This document shows positions 1 through 12,039 of a stretch of DNA of 64,000 bases, in pieces. The stretch lies in NCBI GenBank assembly GCA_015143295.1, contig CM026570.1, positions 24,745,250 to 24,809,249 of the forward strand, written 5' to 3'. The position numbers and the translations under genes are program-made. Below the pieces are notes generated by a model. The model was not told the DNA's origin, did not search any database, and saw only the letters and a list, made by a program, of their open reading frames with translations. This DNA is from Tetracentron sinense. Taxonomy: Eukaryota > Streptophyta > Magnoliopsida > Trochodendrales > Trochodendraceae. Within the stretch, counting starts at the first letter, position 1. Each line of letters opens with the position of its first letter.

Positions 1-1479
1 CAGCCAAACCCCTCTTCAATCTTCCTCAACCTCTCATGCATCCAGACTTCCAAGGCTCCGACCTCCGGCTCCGGCCACCTCACGAGTCACGACCGACTTC
101 GTCACTTCGAGTATTCTGGTTACTGGTTAGTCTCTCTCTCTCTCTCGTCTCTACCCTCTTTCTCTCTTTCTCTGACTCTCTCTCTCTCTATTGGAGTTGG
201 GCTGTTGCCTGTTGGAGTCTTGGACTCTTGATAGTTGATAATCTTTGTTAGGATTTTGCTAGGTGCTAGCCCCAGTCGCAAGTCTTCCACTGTTCCATAG
301 ACCCAACTTGGTGGCCAGTGGCCACAGCCCACAAATATCAAACTTTTTCTGCTTTCTAATTTTTTTTATTTGTAAATATGGCTAATCTTGATTCTGTTAC
401 CTTCCAAAAAAAAAATCTTGATTATGTGGAACTTTTGGAGTAAATGTGATTAGGGATAGCACTCATCTCTTTGGCAATTTGTATAAATTAAATTAATAAA
501 ATTATAATGGTAAACTGATAATATTGCAGTAATGGTGTATTTGGATTTTGGAGAATTGGGGCATAAAACTTGATAAATTTTTCTTGGGATTTTGGAATCA
601 AAAAAAAAATTTTTGTGGGATTGCAGGCTTGCAATTGAGGCCTGAGATTGTAGTTTGTATTCTGTAGATAAAGATTCAGGATTCTCCTATTGGGTTGAGA
701 GTTGCCGACTTGCCGTTGCCGATTTGAGACTTGAGACTCAGTTCTTCTCCAGTGTGGTATTTTGCTTCTCTGATATGATCTTGAGGTGAGAGAGTTAATT
801 TTTTTGGTCATTTTGGATTATTTCATGTAATCAATATTCAAGTTAGTATAATTTTAGGCTTATTTGGGCATTTGGGTGAATAATCATGAATGTTAAATAA
901 TGATAATTGTCTAATTGATTTGATTATTTGAATCCCTTTTTTTAAAAAATCTTTTGGGTGTTTTTATAGCTTTGTAATGCTGATAAGTGATAACTTAACT
1001 GATTGGTAAATCATGAAAGGTAATTGATTTGATTTGATTATTTGTATGCTTATTTTAAATATATATATATATATATATATATATTGAGTGTTTTTGTAGC
1101 CATGACTTGGTTGATTTGCATAAATAGTTTTTGTAATTCTATTTGTGATTATTTCTATTAAAACTTCATGTCATTTATACTTTCATGTAATTGTGTTGCA
1201 TTTTTCTTACCAATATTTCATGTTCAATTATTTGAATCATATGTATATTCACGTTTAGTAACTTAGTGAGTAGTGATAATTATATTCTCTACACACAACT
1301 ATTGTAGGAAATAAGAATTAGAAAATATGTAACTATATAGAATGATGAATTTATATGATGGAAAAAATGTGTAATTTGGTGGTGCTCCCCTATATAATGG
1401 ATGACATACTCTAGATTATATATAAATATTATTAAATTGATTTAATTTTTATTGAATCAATTTTATTTTTGTACCAGTT
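1..1479. other. Leader of the hAT element; no gene supported
   Basis: AT-rich DNA upstream of the hAT transposase frame. A pyrimidine-rich CT stretch lies near 125-195. A T-rich run ending in TTTTTGTACCAG just before the ATG at 1480 looks like a splice acceptor, so an untranslated first exon and an intron are plausible. Short open frames at 36-251 and 488-811 have low complexity and no recognisable domain. The left terminal inverted repeat of the hAT element is not visible and probably lies outside the window. Confidence 0.4.
1057..1084. repeat. (AT)n microsatellite
   Basis: About 13 uninterrupted AT units inside the presumed intron upstream of the hAT transposase. Confidence 0.9.
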
Positions 1480-3858
1480 ATGGACAAGTTTCTCAAAAGA
1501 AAATCAATGACCGACCTATCGCCGCCTATCCTTAAAAAAGATTGTCGTGATCAAGTGCAACCTACCTCTTTGCCAAGTCATCCGGAGGTTAACTTGACAG
1601 ATCTTCCTGCAGATCCCGGGTTACGAATTCAAATTTCAAATTACCATCCTAATGACCAGGATGAAATCCGAAGAACATATTTGCAAAGGGGTCCTTGCCA
1701 ACCTCGTAATCACAATTTTCCTAAAACAAAATTTGGAAAAAAGTTACGACGGTTTAATCCTTCATGGTTTAATGAATATGGTAGCTGGTTAGAATACAGT
1801 ATAATAAAAGATGCTGCGTTTTGTTTATGCTGTTATCTTTTTAGGCTTGATAATTATAGAGAGCAAGCAGGTTCTGATTCTTTTGTAATCGAGGGATTTA
1901 CTAATTGGAAAAAGAATGAAAGATTTGAAATTCATGTTAGAGGTCCCAGTAGTGTTCACAACCAAGCTTATAGAGCGTGTCAAGATTTATTAAATCAAAA
2001 GCAGCACATCCAGACAGTTTTTTCGAAGCAATCAGATCAAGTGCGAAGGGAATACCGAGTCCGTTTGAATGCATCGATTGATTGCATTCGGTTCATTTTA
2101 CAACGAGGATTGGCTTTCCGTGGACATGATGAATCCGAGGACTCAAAGGACAAAGGAAACTTTCTTGAACTGTTGCAATTTCTTGCCAATCACAATGAAA
2201 GTATTAAAAAAGTCGTGTTGCAAAATGCTCCTGAAAATCTCAAATTGACCGCGCCCGATATTCAGAAAGACATTGTAAATGCGGGCTGCCACTGAAACCA
2301 CTAATGCTATCATCAACGAGGTTGGAGATTCCCTATTTTCCATTTTGATTGATGAATCTCGTGATATATCTATCAAGGAACAAATGGTTGTTGTTTTACG
2401 TTATGTGGACAAGCGGGGATATGTGATTGAACGCTTTTTATGCATCGTACATGTTACTGAAACTACAGCTATATCACTCAAAGCGGCAGTCGATGAAATA
2501 TTTTCCAAGCATGGACTGAGCATAACGAGATTACGTGGGCAAGGTTATGATGGGGCTAGTAATATGCAAGGTGAATTCAACGGCCTTAAAACGCTCATCA
2601 TGAAAGAAAATGAATATGCATTTTATGTTCATTGTTTCACGCATCAACTTCAATTGGCACTTATTGCTGTTGCAAAGAAACACAATCGAGTTGGTTTGTT
2701 CTTCACCTTGTTTCTAATGTGGTGAATGTTGTTGGAGCCTCATGCAAACGTCGTGACATTCTTCGAGAGAAACAAGCTGATAAAGTTATTGAAGCGCTTA
2801 GTAGTGGTGAGCTTTCAAGCGGGCAAGGCTTAAATCAGGAGACTAGCCTAAAACGGGCTGGCGATACCCGTTGGGGCTCGCACTATGATACACTGATAAG
2901 CTTCAATGTCATGTTTTCCGCTGTGATTGACGTACTTGAAATTATTGATAAAGATGGTTCAAGAGGCGAACAAAGAATTGAAGCGAATGCCTTATTAGAT
3001 TCGACGCAGTCTTTTGAGTTTGCATTTTTCCTACATTTGATGAAAAATATTTTGGGAATTACAAACGAATTATCAAAGGCATTACAGCGAAAAGAACAAG
3101 ATATTGTGAATGCCATGGCCCTGGTACGAGTATCCAAGCAAAGACTGCAAATGATGAGAGATAATGAGTGGGATTCTCTCCTAACTGAAGTTTCTTTATT
3201 TTGTGTAAAACAGAATATCGCCATTCCTAACATGGATGACAAGTTTGTAGCCCCAGGGTGATCACGACGCAATGCTGAAGATATCACAAACTTGCATCGT
3301 TACCGTGCTGAATTTTTTTATACTACAATTGATATGCAACTTCAAGAACTCAATGATCGTTTTAATGAGGCGAGCACTGAATTACTTCTTTGCATGGCAT
3401 GCTTGGATCCAAGTGATTCATTTTGCGCATTCGACAAGCAAAAATTGATTCGTCTTGCTGAATTTTATCCAGTCGAATTTTCAGCAATAGATCTCATGGC
3501 ACTGGACAATCAGCTTCAGACTTACATTATGGATATGCGCTCCAACAGTGAATTTTCAGATGTGAAAGGAATTAGCGGCCTTGCTGAGAAGATGGTCAAA
3601 ACGAGAAAAAACATATTATATCCACTAATTTACTTGTTGGTGACACTCGCGCTAATCCTACCAGTGGCCACTGCCACAGTTGAGAGAGCATTTTCTGCAA
3701 TGAAAATTATAAAGAACCGTCTACGCAATCGAATAGGAGATGAATGGATGAATGATTGTTTGGTCGTACACATCGAGAAAGACATATTTGATTCCATCGA
3801 GAATGAGGCGATCATTCAACGGTTCCAAAATATGAAAACCCGTCGAGGTCAATTGTAA
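1480..3858 (+). pseudogene. hAT transposase, TTF-zinc-finger (ZMYM1-like/DUF4371) type, broken
   Basis: This is a transposase of the hAT superfamily, the DNA-cutting enzyme of a cut-and-paste transposon. The frame starts MDKFLKRK. It then has a TTF-type zinc finger with the Cys pair in AAFCLCCYLF, the family segment LAFRGHDESEDS, an RNase H-like core with LIDESRD and GYDGASNMQG, AGDTRWGSHYDTL, and the C-terminal hAT dimerisation block TATVERAFSAMKIIKNRLRN. About 790 codons is normal for the family. Three breaks are visible: a shift near 2279-2295, a second near 2632-2725, and a TGA at 3259-3261 in a stretch where relatives usually have Arg. Frames before and after that stop agree, so it is a point mutation. 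Start chosen at the only ATG after a likely splice acceptor. Inactive as it stands. Confidence 0.93.
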
Positions 3859-4000
3859 AAATCTTTTTTTTGTATTAAGAAATGATTTTTTGGTGTAAAC
3901 AATGTAATTAATGTATTTATGTTAATATATTGTCCTTTTTTGTTATTTGCAATTGGTAAAAAGTGTGGCAAATTAGTTATTGGCGAAATTGATCGACCAT

Positions 4001-4040
4001 CGTGTGCCCCCACTACAAGAAAATCCTGGCTCCGCCCCTG
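4001..4040. repeat. Right terminal inverted repeat of the hAT element
   Basis: The terminus ends in AAAATCCTGGCTCCGCCCCTG, which reads CAGGGGCGGAGCC inward on the other strand, as expected for this plant hAT family. It lies about 180 bp after the transposase stop, and the next base onward is LINE coding sequence. The expected 8-bp target duplicate would be TCAGCAAG; its partner is not in the window. Confidence 0.75.
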
Positions 4041-5587
4041 TCAGCAAGGATCCCTCCCGGCATCTTATTTGGATCTCCCATTAGGGGCTGGTTTCAAGAA
4101 TAAGGCGATTTGGGATCCAGTGATAAATCGATTCCAAAAAAGATTGTCTGGGTGGAGCTCTATGCACTTGTCCAAAGGGGGTAGAATGACTCTTCTCAAG
4201 AGTTGCCTTAACAACTTACCGATTTATTTTCTTTCGCTTTTCATCATCCCATCTTCAGTGGCTAAAGTGTTGGAAAGAATTCAACGCAATTTCTTATGGA
4301 ATGATCGAGATGGCTCCAAGAAATATCATTTGGTGGATTGGAATACCATTTGTCTCCCATTAGAAGAAGGGGGGTTGGGTATTCGCCCTCTAAAAGAGTG
4401 CAATCAAGCTCTTCTTGGAAAATGGTTGTGGAGGTTTGGCTCTGAAAGAGAGGCATTGTGGAGGAAGGCGATTCTTCATAAATACAGAGAGGCTTTGAGA
4501 TGGAATCCTAAACCGGTCCGTGGATTCCACGGATGTGGCCTTTGGAAAAGCATCATGAAAAACTAGCAAGCTTTTTCCAGACATATATCATTCAGAGTAG
4601 GATGTGAAAGTGATGTTAAATTTTGGTCAAACAGATGGTGTGGCCATCTCTCTAAAGGAAGAATTTAGAGATTTGTGGACAATAGCGGAAGACAGGAACA
4701 CCTTTGTGGAATCTTGCTTTGAGAAAGTGGGCAACAATATCTCTTGGTGTCCGAGGTTTAGACGCAACCTTTAGGATTGGGAATTTGACATCGTTTCTCG
4801 TTTATTGGAGCGCCTTCACTTCGCCACTATTCTTCCTCATCTTGGAGATGTCCGAATATGGTCTTGTGATAACAAGGGCTAGTTTTCTGTAAGTTCTCTT
4901 TACAAGGTTTCTAGAGTGCTTCAAACGGATCCCTTCCCGCATAAGCAGGTTTGGAACAAAAAATCCCTTCCAAAGTTGCTTTCTTTCTCTGATCGGCCGC
5001 TCTGGACAAAATTCTCACCTGTGATCACCTTCAACATAGAGGATGGAAGTTGGCAAATGGTTGTTTCATGTGCCTCCAAGAAGAGGAATCAGTAGATCAC
5101 CTTTTATTGCATTGCACTTTTGCTTTCAGGATATGGGGCCAGTTTCTTTCATGGTTGGGCATCTGTTGGGTTTTCCCCCGTACATTTAGGGATCTCTTAT
5201 CTAGCTGGAAATCGGTTAAGGTGGAGGGTTGTTTGGAGGAAGCCAGGAGCATTATCCCAGGGGTGATAGGTTTGTCCATTTGGAAGGAGAGGAACCGGAG
5301 AGTATTTGATCTCTCATCCCTTCATTCAGACCAGATTTGTGTTAGGGCAATGCGTCTTCTTTCATTTTGGCTCTTTGCAAGGGAGGATAGGGTGTACTTG
5401 GGATAGTTATCTGGAGTCGTTAGACTTTGTTCTCTTCCGCTTGGTTTAGCTTTTGTGCTTCTCTTTTGCTCAGTTTTTCTTCTTTTGTAGCTTAGTTGGT
5501 TTCCTTATGTTCACTATGCTTGTGAACTCCTTTGTATCATGTTCTCCTTTTTAATATAATTGTCTTCTTAACGATCAAAAAAAAAAT
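4041..5587 (+). pseudogene. LINE (plant L1) reverse transcriptase C-terminal part and 3' end, decayed
   Basis: Non-LTR retrotransposon remnant beginning exactly at the hAT terminus. The frame at 4044-4566 carries the post-catalytic region of the reverse transcriptase: LPLGAGFKNKAIWDP, LSKGGRMTLLKSCL, NFLWNDRDGSKKYH, GGLGIRPLKECNQALLGKW. A stop follows at 4566. Decayed sequence continues to the zf-RVT domain at 5050-5406 (NGCFMCLQEEESVDHLLLHC). The 3' UTR ends in GATC plus an A-run near 5577-5587. The catalytic YADD/FADD box is absent because the 5' part lies beyond the hAT insertion or was lost. Same subfamily as the LINE at 9.4-11.3 kb, with which it shares the region order and the GATCAAAA 3' end. 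Confidence 0.88.
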
Positions 5588-7599
5588 CAAATGAGGTTAG
5601 TTTATATATTCATTTTACATTCTTAGTTAAACTGTATTTTTCTGACATATCTGTCATTTCCTATGATCTTATTTCATTTCTGACAATTAGTAGGTAAAGG
5701 AGACTTTGTCATTGTAAGATTTCTAGTTAACTTGGTAACACAAGGGGGCTGACCCACCCGACCTACTTCTAAACTTTTCTCTCGCTTTTTCTTTCCATCA
5801 TCACTGAATGTCTACTTGATATGGAAGCAAATTTTCTGACAAATCACAGCCACTAAAGTACAAAGATCAGATCAAGGAAAATATTTCTGAAGGCCGATAT
5901 ACAGATTGGACTAAAAATTTCTTCAAATCGTTTCCTTTTTAATTTTTATAAGAAATTAATTACATTTTATATAGTAGCATGTCTATAAAAATAGCAATGG
6001 GAAAACCATTAAATATTCCTGTTAGTAATTTTTGCTTACTCTGGTACCTTAAAAACACCTTATGGTAGTAATTGTCTAAATATAATAATAAATTTTATAG
6101 TTGTAATTATATTTTTTAGTTATTATAAGTTATTTTTATCATATATTTGAAAGATATAAAAATGGACTTAATTAGAATACATTTTATGGAAGGCAAGTGT
6201 ACATTTCTGATATTTACTAGAATATCAGTGTATATTTTTGGGGCTTTTTTGTTAATTTTTCTTCAATTTTTACAAAAATTACGAATTATTACATCAAATT
6301 GACACATTTCCACAAAATTTTGCTATATATTTCCCTTTCCCAAGGGTGTGGAAAATCACGCAAAGATCATTTTGAACCTTTCTAATATGAACACGAGTGA
6401 TAGAGAAGAATAATTCTCCTGTCGGATTATCGACATCTAGAGAACCAACATTACTAACATAGATTGTGAGAAAGAAGGGCCAACAGGAATATGTGGTTGA
6501 GTACGAAGTAGAGAAATGGTGAACTAGGAGAAACTAATTATTGACCACGTGAGAGATGGGGCAAGAAGATATGAGAAAAGTTGAAGATTGGCATAATCAT
6601 CATCAGGAAATAGAGGAATTATACCTCAGAGAAGAGGGGTATGAGAAAATTCTTATAATGAAAGGAGGAGATAAGAGGCAATAGAAAGGGCATTATCACT
6701 TCATCACTGAATCTAAAGAAGATTCTTAAAAATGGCCTGTGGAGGAGATTTGCTAGTGTCGAAAGTTGAGTGGCAAATGGCTAGAGGGAGACAGAAACAA
6801 CCGCATCACAAAGACTTGAGAAAGATGTAACACAATCTATGGACACAGAGTTAACAGGGGAATTGTTCAGGAAGAAAAGATTGACAAATGGTTTCCCTAC
6901 TGGGTTTTCTGAAAATTCTCAGGGTATTTATCAAGTCTTCTGACGCACTTTATTTCCCTTTTGTACCATTACGGCTTCTATTTCCATGATGCTAAAAGAG
7001 TTTTTTTATTTGATCTATAATTATACAATGTATTAATAAATAAAAAGCAAAATTGCATATCTAGGGTCACCTAGGAGTGAACTGGCTAGATATACAAAAA
7101 AAAACGACGGCTATGACAACCACATTATATAACAAACCTTTAATCAATAATAAAAAAGGATGATAGATCCAAGTCATCAAAATCCAACCTAATTGAGCAC
7201 CAAGAAAGCAAAAGCTTACTGATATCCAACCAGATGCATTCTTTCGGACAGGAAAGATTTTTGAAAACCCTTCTATCTACTCCAAAAATACAAGCAAATA
7301 GCACTCGACAGCAATTTCCATACAACGCTTTTAGGAGCGTAACACAGATGGTCCATCTGGAAATGATGCCCATAAAGCCAGGAAAAAAAAAAAAACTTGA
7401 ACCACTAGGAGGGATCCCCAAATCCAAGAGGATAGTGATGAAACAAATGGCTAACAATTCCTACTAAAAAAAAAACATCTATTTTGAATCCACTACCCTA
7501 TGTTTTTTAAGTAGTTAATGGTAACGATCTTATCCAGTACAGGGGGGGTTGTCCAAAGGAAGAATGCAATCTTAGATGGGATTCCAGCAGCCTCAACCT
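5588..7599. other. Intergenic, no recognisable gene
   Basis: AT-rich sequence with no supported coding region. A purine-rich block at about 6540-6900 is gene-like in composition but broken in every frame. The short frames at 7140-7467 have no family resemblance. No terminal repeats or target duplications were recognised. Confidence 0.5.
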
Positions 7600-7970
7600 A
7601 ATAAAAATTTAGAGATCTTCCTTTAGAATGTGATGAATGATGATTGATGCCAACATAACCATCAGTCGAATGAAAGGTGGCCCACTCCACCAAAGTGCCA
7701 GAGGCCTAAATCAACGACCTCTAATAAAGAAAGCCCTCCTAAGAAAATAGCTATGGAGGTATGGAGAAGAAACCTAAAGATTGGATTAGAAAAATTATTC
7801 TTGGTTTGGGATAGTAAAGAGTAGCCTTAACCATTGAATGAGCATTTTGGAAAGGAGTCACCAATTTGTATGAAAAGTTGATGGATAATATAAGGTGAAA
7901 TTTTGGGAAGGTGTTTGGTGCGAGGATGGTCTCCTTGTCCCCTTTTATGACTCTCGATAATATGGCAAAC
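7600..7970 (+). pseudogene. Small LINE scrap (reverse transcriptase tail)
   Basis: Translation in shifting frames gives fragments resembling the LINE region after the palm domain: an ALL.K.LWRYGEE stretch near 7715-7770 and VKFWEGVWCEDG near 7895-7935. These match the order seen in the two larger LINE copies (GKWLWRFG, then VRFWKDIWCG). Several stops and indels are present, so it is an old dead fragment. Boundaries are approximate. Confidence 0.5.
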
Positions 7971-8319
7971 CAAGAAGAGCATTAGCTTGTAGTTATATGA
8001 GCATATATTTGACAGGCTAGTTTGGATTTTGGAAATTAGGATGAATGGGGGTGGAGATTTTGGCCAGTGTGGTCAAAGCGTCCAGGCGACGCCTAGGCGA
8101 TAAGGGGTTCCCTAGGTGAGGCGATGGGGATAGCTGCCCTGTAAAAAAAGAAAAACAATACCCGTGAGATATGTACGAAATGGACGAAATGGCCGACGAA
8201 GTTAGTCATTGAAAAAATTTTAGCCCCTGAAGCCCCATCCCCCTAAACCCAAAATATTTCATACCCGCCTAATCATTCTCTACAAATCCATCAACAATTA
8301 CTACCATTTTCAATCAACC

Positions 8320-8365
8320 ATCCCGTGCCCCCCGACCTACTAGAAAATTCTGGCTCCACCACTGT
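8320..8365. repeat. Second hAT-type terminus
   Basis: The sequence from CCATCCCGTGCCCCCCGAC to TTCTGGCTCCACCACTG parallels the terminus at 4001-4040 (the same arrangement of CCATC, GTGCCCCC, CTA, AGAAAAT, CTGGCTCC, CTG). It is the right end of a related element or MITE extending leftward. No transposase frame or left end was recognised. Confidence 0.55.
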
Positions 8366-8504
8366 TTGCAGGCAATAGGCCGAAGTATCTTTTATCAACA
8401 ACATTCATGTCAGTGTTTCACACCTAACATAAAAAACTTTCTTGCATTCAAGATTATAGAAAATGCAGTTATGTGAAAGTTTAAAGAAAAAGATTCATAA
8501 ATAC

Positions 8505-8731
8505 CTTATATTTAACAGAGACAGAAAAGGTTCCGAGGGCACGATTGCCTTCTCGAAGCTCTAAAATATCACGTGCCAGTTGTCTTGCTGTAGATTCGAC
8601 TGAGGGGCTGCTAATACATTCAAATTCATTGCAAAGCTCACCAAAATCCATGCCATCAACAAGTTTATCAGCCTCTGATCTTTCAATTGTAGGATCAGAA
8701 GACAACTCAGCCCTATTAGAATCATTTGAAA
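8505..8731 (-). pseudogene. Isolated spliced exon of a conserved-looking plant protein
   Basis: On the minus strand a 227-nt open exon is flanked by a good acceptor (TTTTGCAG before 8731) and a canonical donor (AAG|GTATTT after 8505). It encodes about 75 residues including VDGMDFGELCNEFECIS and QLARDILELREGNRALG, which looks like real protein sequence with balanced composition. I do not recognise the family well enough to name it. No neighbouring exon was found within 1 kb on either side, so this is most likely a captured or stranded exon. It could instead be one exon of a gene with very long introns. Confidence 0.5.
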
Positions 8732-9169
8732 CTGCAAAACATACGAAGAAACTAACTCAAAAGCTTGATACTGAGGAAGACAAGATTAAATATCACTATT
8801 CAACATGCCAGTGGAAGATTTAACTGTCCTATTTGCATCTCCCAGTATTTAGATATAGATAACAAAGTAATCTGTTTCGAAATTGTCATGTTTTTATAAG
8901 TACAGAAGAGATTTTGTTCACACGAGAACAGAGAAGAATTTATGAGAGGCTGATACCCACAGATATCAGACCTCAAAAGATACAGGAACAATACAAAAGG
9001 GGCCTACAAACAACCCAACACTGAAAGCAATAAAATCCCTCCAAATTTAGAATTTAGATATCCATCTTCTTTATGAAAAAGTCAGCTGTCTTCACATCTG
9101 AAAACTCTTTGAGATGGGAGCACCAAAAAACTAGAAGGTTCTAATGAAGGCAAAAGATGATAAGTCTTC

Positions 9170-9240
9170 AAAGATTCGGCAGTTCCTCTCCTTCCAAAGA
9201 TTCAGCAGTTCCACTCCTTCCAAAGATTCAGCAAAACCCA
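9170..9240. repeat. Short tandem repeat, about 27 bp x 2.5
   Basis: The unit TCCAAAGATTCAGCAGTTCC recurs with small changes two to three times. It lies in otherwise unassigned DNA between the isolated exon and the LINE. Confidence 0.7.
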
Positions 9241-9414
9241 AACCAAATTCCACCAAAAGGTATGTTCGAGAATCTCCTCACAATTTTGAGCAGCTCACCA
9301 GTGAGCGAAATCAAAGTTCATTATAGTTGGATGATTTACAATTACTCTTAGCAGGGTTTTATATAAAGATGATAATGATAGAAACAATGTATAACCTAAT
9401 ATAGTGACCCTATC

Positions 9415-11272
9415 AGGGATTACATAGACCCTCTCTCCCCATTTTTGTTTGAGCTGGTTTCAGAGGCCTTGAGTAGGATGCTTTCTAGAGCAGAAGGGAC
9501 AGTCTATGAGGGATTTTCGGTTGGTGCTTCTCAGTTGAGTATATCCCACCTGCAGTTTGCTGATGATACTCTGATTTTTTGCAATGCAGATCTTAGTCAG
9601 CTTTTGCATCTTAGGTTTCTTCTCCGGTGCTTTGAAGCAGCGTCCGGGCTTCGTATTAATTTGGCTAAGTCTGAGATAGTTCGGGTTGGAGAAGTTCATA
9701 TTATGGAGCAGCTGGCTGTTTGTTTCGGGTGTAAATTGGGGGAGCTTCCGTCTAAATATTTGGGCATGCCGCTAGGGGGTCGTTTCAAAGCGAAAGAGGT
9801 TTGGTCGCCGGTGCTTGAGAGGTGCGAGAAAAGGCTAGTTGGGTGGAAGTCTCACTATCTTTCCAATGGTGGGAAACTCACTCTTATTCAAAGCACCCTT
9901 AGTAGCCTCTCTACCTACTTTATGTCAGCTTTAACCTTGCCCAAATCAGTAGCAAGATTGCTCGAAAGTATGCAGCGAGATTTTCTGTGGAAGGAGAGGG
10001 TGGACTCCTACAAATATCCCTTGGTGTCATGGAAGAATATTTGTCAACCTAAGGACAAAGGGGGGTTGAATTTGAAATCTTTGATTATGATGAATAAGGC
10101 TTTGTTAGGGAAATGGATATGGCGGTTTGGTTCCAATAGAACAAGTTTATGGCAGGAGGTGATCGTGACCAAATATGGGGCTGAGTCGAGTTGGGTCCCT
10201 AAGCAGGTTAGGATCTCACACGGTATGGGCCTTTGGAAGGGTATCATGGCAACAGCTAGTTCGGTTGTTACGATGTTCAGATTTAGGGCGGGTCAAGGGA
10301 ATGAAGTGAGATTTTGGAAGGATATTTGGTGCGGCTCTTCTCCGTTGCGATGTGATTTTGGTAATTTATGTTTGCTCGCGAATGACAAGGAGGCAGTAGT
10401 AGGCGATTATGTGGAAAGGAGGGGAGAGGAGGTGGTTTGGTGTCCTTTAAGACGGGACTTAAATGATTGGGAGATTGAGAAGTTGTCTCGGTTGTTGGTT
10501 CGCTTAAGTACTATATGCTTGAACTCTAAGATTAGGGATTGCAGAATTTGGCCCGGCAGCAAGACCGGGAGGTTCTCAGTTAGATCTCTCTATCAGTCAT
10601 TGAGCCCAGCACCCTTGAGTTCTTTCCCTCATCGAATAGTGTGGAACCCAGGAATTCCCTCTAAGGTTTCTTTTTTTCTCTAGAATGCAGCTTGGAACAA
10701 AATTCTCACTTGTGACCATTTGCAGCATCGAGGGTGGAGAATGGCCAACCGGTGTTTTATGTGTTTAGAAGCAGAAGAGACAGTAGATCATTTGCTCCTC
10801 CATTGTCCCTATGTGGCCAAAATCTGGGGTTTCTTCCTGTCATGCTTGGGAATGGTGTGGGTCTTCCCCTCATCATTCCATGACTTCCTAACCAGTTGGT
10901 TTAGGCCAAGCAAGGAAAGGGCATGGGAGATCATCTGGGCAGTTCTGCCGGGAGCCATTTCTTGGATGCTTTGGAAGGAAAGGAATCTCAGAGTCTTTGA
11001 ATATTCTTCAGTCTCTCAGTCCCTTTTGTGTGCTAGGATTCAAGGGATCATGTTGGAGTGGGCGGGTCTGTATGCCGATAGGATTGACCTTTAGGCTTTG
11101 TTGGGTTAACTTTGTTGGGGTCGTGGGCCCTAGGCTAGGAGGCGGGTTTCCGGTTGTTTGCTTTGGTGCTTTCGAGTTTATTTTCTTATAAACTCTGTCT
11201 ATTCGCCTTTGTTTGCCTGTATCCTTGTTTTTTTGCTATATATTTGGTTTGTTACTGATCAAAAAAACATAA
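9415..11272 (+). mobile_element. 5'-truncated plant L1-type LINE
   Basis: Target-primed retrotransposon copy truncated within the reverse transcriptase palm, just upstream of DPLSPFLFELV. The 3' UTR ends near 11265 in GATC followed by an A-run. The 3' end matches that of the LINE at 4041-5587. A clear target site duplication was not found. Confidence 0.85.
9427..11094 (+). pseudogene. LINE reverse transcriptase (C-terminal half) with zf-RVT domain
   Basis: The frame runs from the palm domain to the end of ORF2. Visible in order: DPLSPFLFELVSEAL, the catalytic box LQFADDTLIF (FADD), GLRINLAKSE, LPSKYLGMPLGGRF (thumb), the GGLNLKSLIMMNKALLGKW stretch, and the zf-RVT domain with NRCFMCLEAEETVDHLLLHC. 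One TAG at 10681-10683 interrupts FFL*NAAWNKIL where relatives have Trp; the frame then continues to 11094. The endonuclease and fingers are missing, so this copy cannot move. It would otherwise copy LINE RNA at a nicked chromosomal target. Confidence 0.92.
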
Positions 11273-11837
11273 TTTGATCTTATCTAGTCTACCCCAATAT
11301 CATGTAAATCCAATCTTCGATTCTAAGATTGTTGATGAGATATACCAATAATAATACGATATGTATCTCATAACATAATTAATATAATACTTTATTTCCC
11401 TAAAGCTGCCCCTCATTGGTTGTCCACGGATCCCATTATCAAGAAGTGTATCCACGGCTTCTTGTAACAATTTCTCCTGACACTTTACCGATTCTCCTGA
11501 CGTAGATCTACTTGTTCATAAGATCCCACTAAGTTTGCCGCAAATAGAGGTCCACCTGTTAATATATATATCAATAAAGGTCCACCTATTAATAGAAGTT
11601 GAGAGATGATTGTAGGCAACAAAATTGCCACACCCTAACGGGTCGAGTGCACCAACTTCAATGCATCGGCTTCACACCTAAGTTGGATGGGTGTATTTAG
11701 TCTTTGATATATCCACCTTACACCCAATGGTCATATCTCACCCCTCCGTTCTCATTTATTTCATCCTACGGACACCTCACCTTCCCTCTCAAACTTTCGG
11801 GTTGTGGCATATTTTTGTCATTTTCCAATTATGAGGA

Positions 11838-11859
11838 GGTGTATCAAGCATGATACACC
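11838..11859. repeat. Palindrome GGTGTATCA / TGATACACC
   Basis: Perfect 9-bp arms around a 4-base spacer (AGCA). Confidence 0.9.
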
Positions 11860-12013
11860 CCTCACACACTGACCATTTCCACCCACCCACTTATCCTTGT
11901 CATCACCACTATCACTCACCTGTCCTCATTATTCTCTCACTTCTCTTCTCACTTAAGCAAACCACCCTACCTAGTCTAGTCCTCTTCAATCTCATCTCAC
12001 CCACCATCTATAA

Positions 12014-12039
12014 GGGGTGTATCATGTTTGATACACCCC
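12014..12039. repeat. Palindrome GGGGTGTATCA / TGATACACCCC
   Basis: Perfect 11-bp arms around a TGTT spacer. Its core is the same as in the palindrome 155 bp upstream. Confidence 0.9.

Noticed and set aside
36-251. 71-codon frame with a hydrophobic Leu/Ser run
   Set aside because: Its hydrophobic stretch is a CT-repeat translation; no conserved domain.
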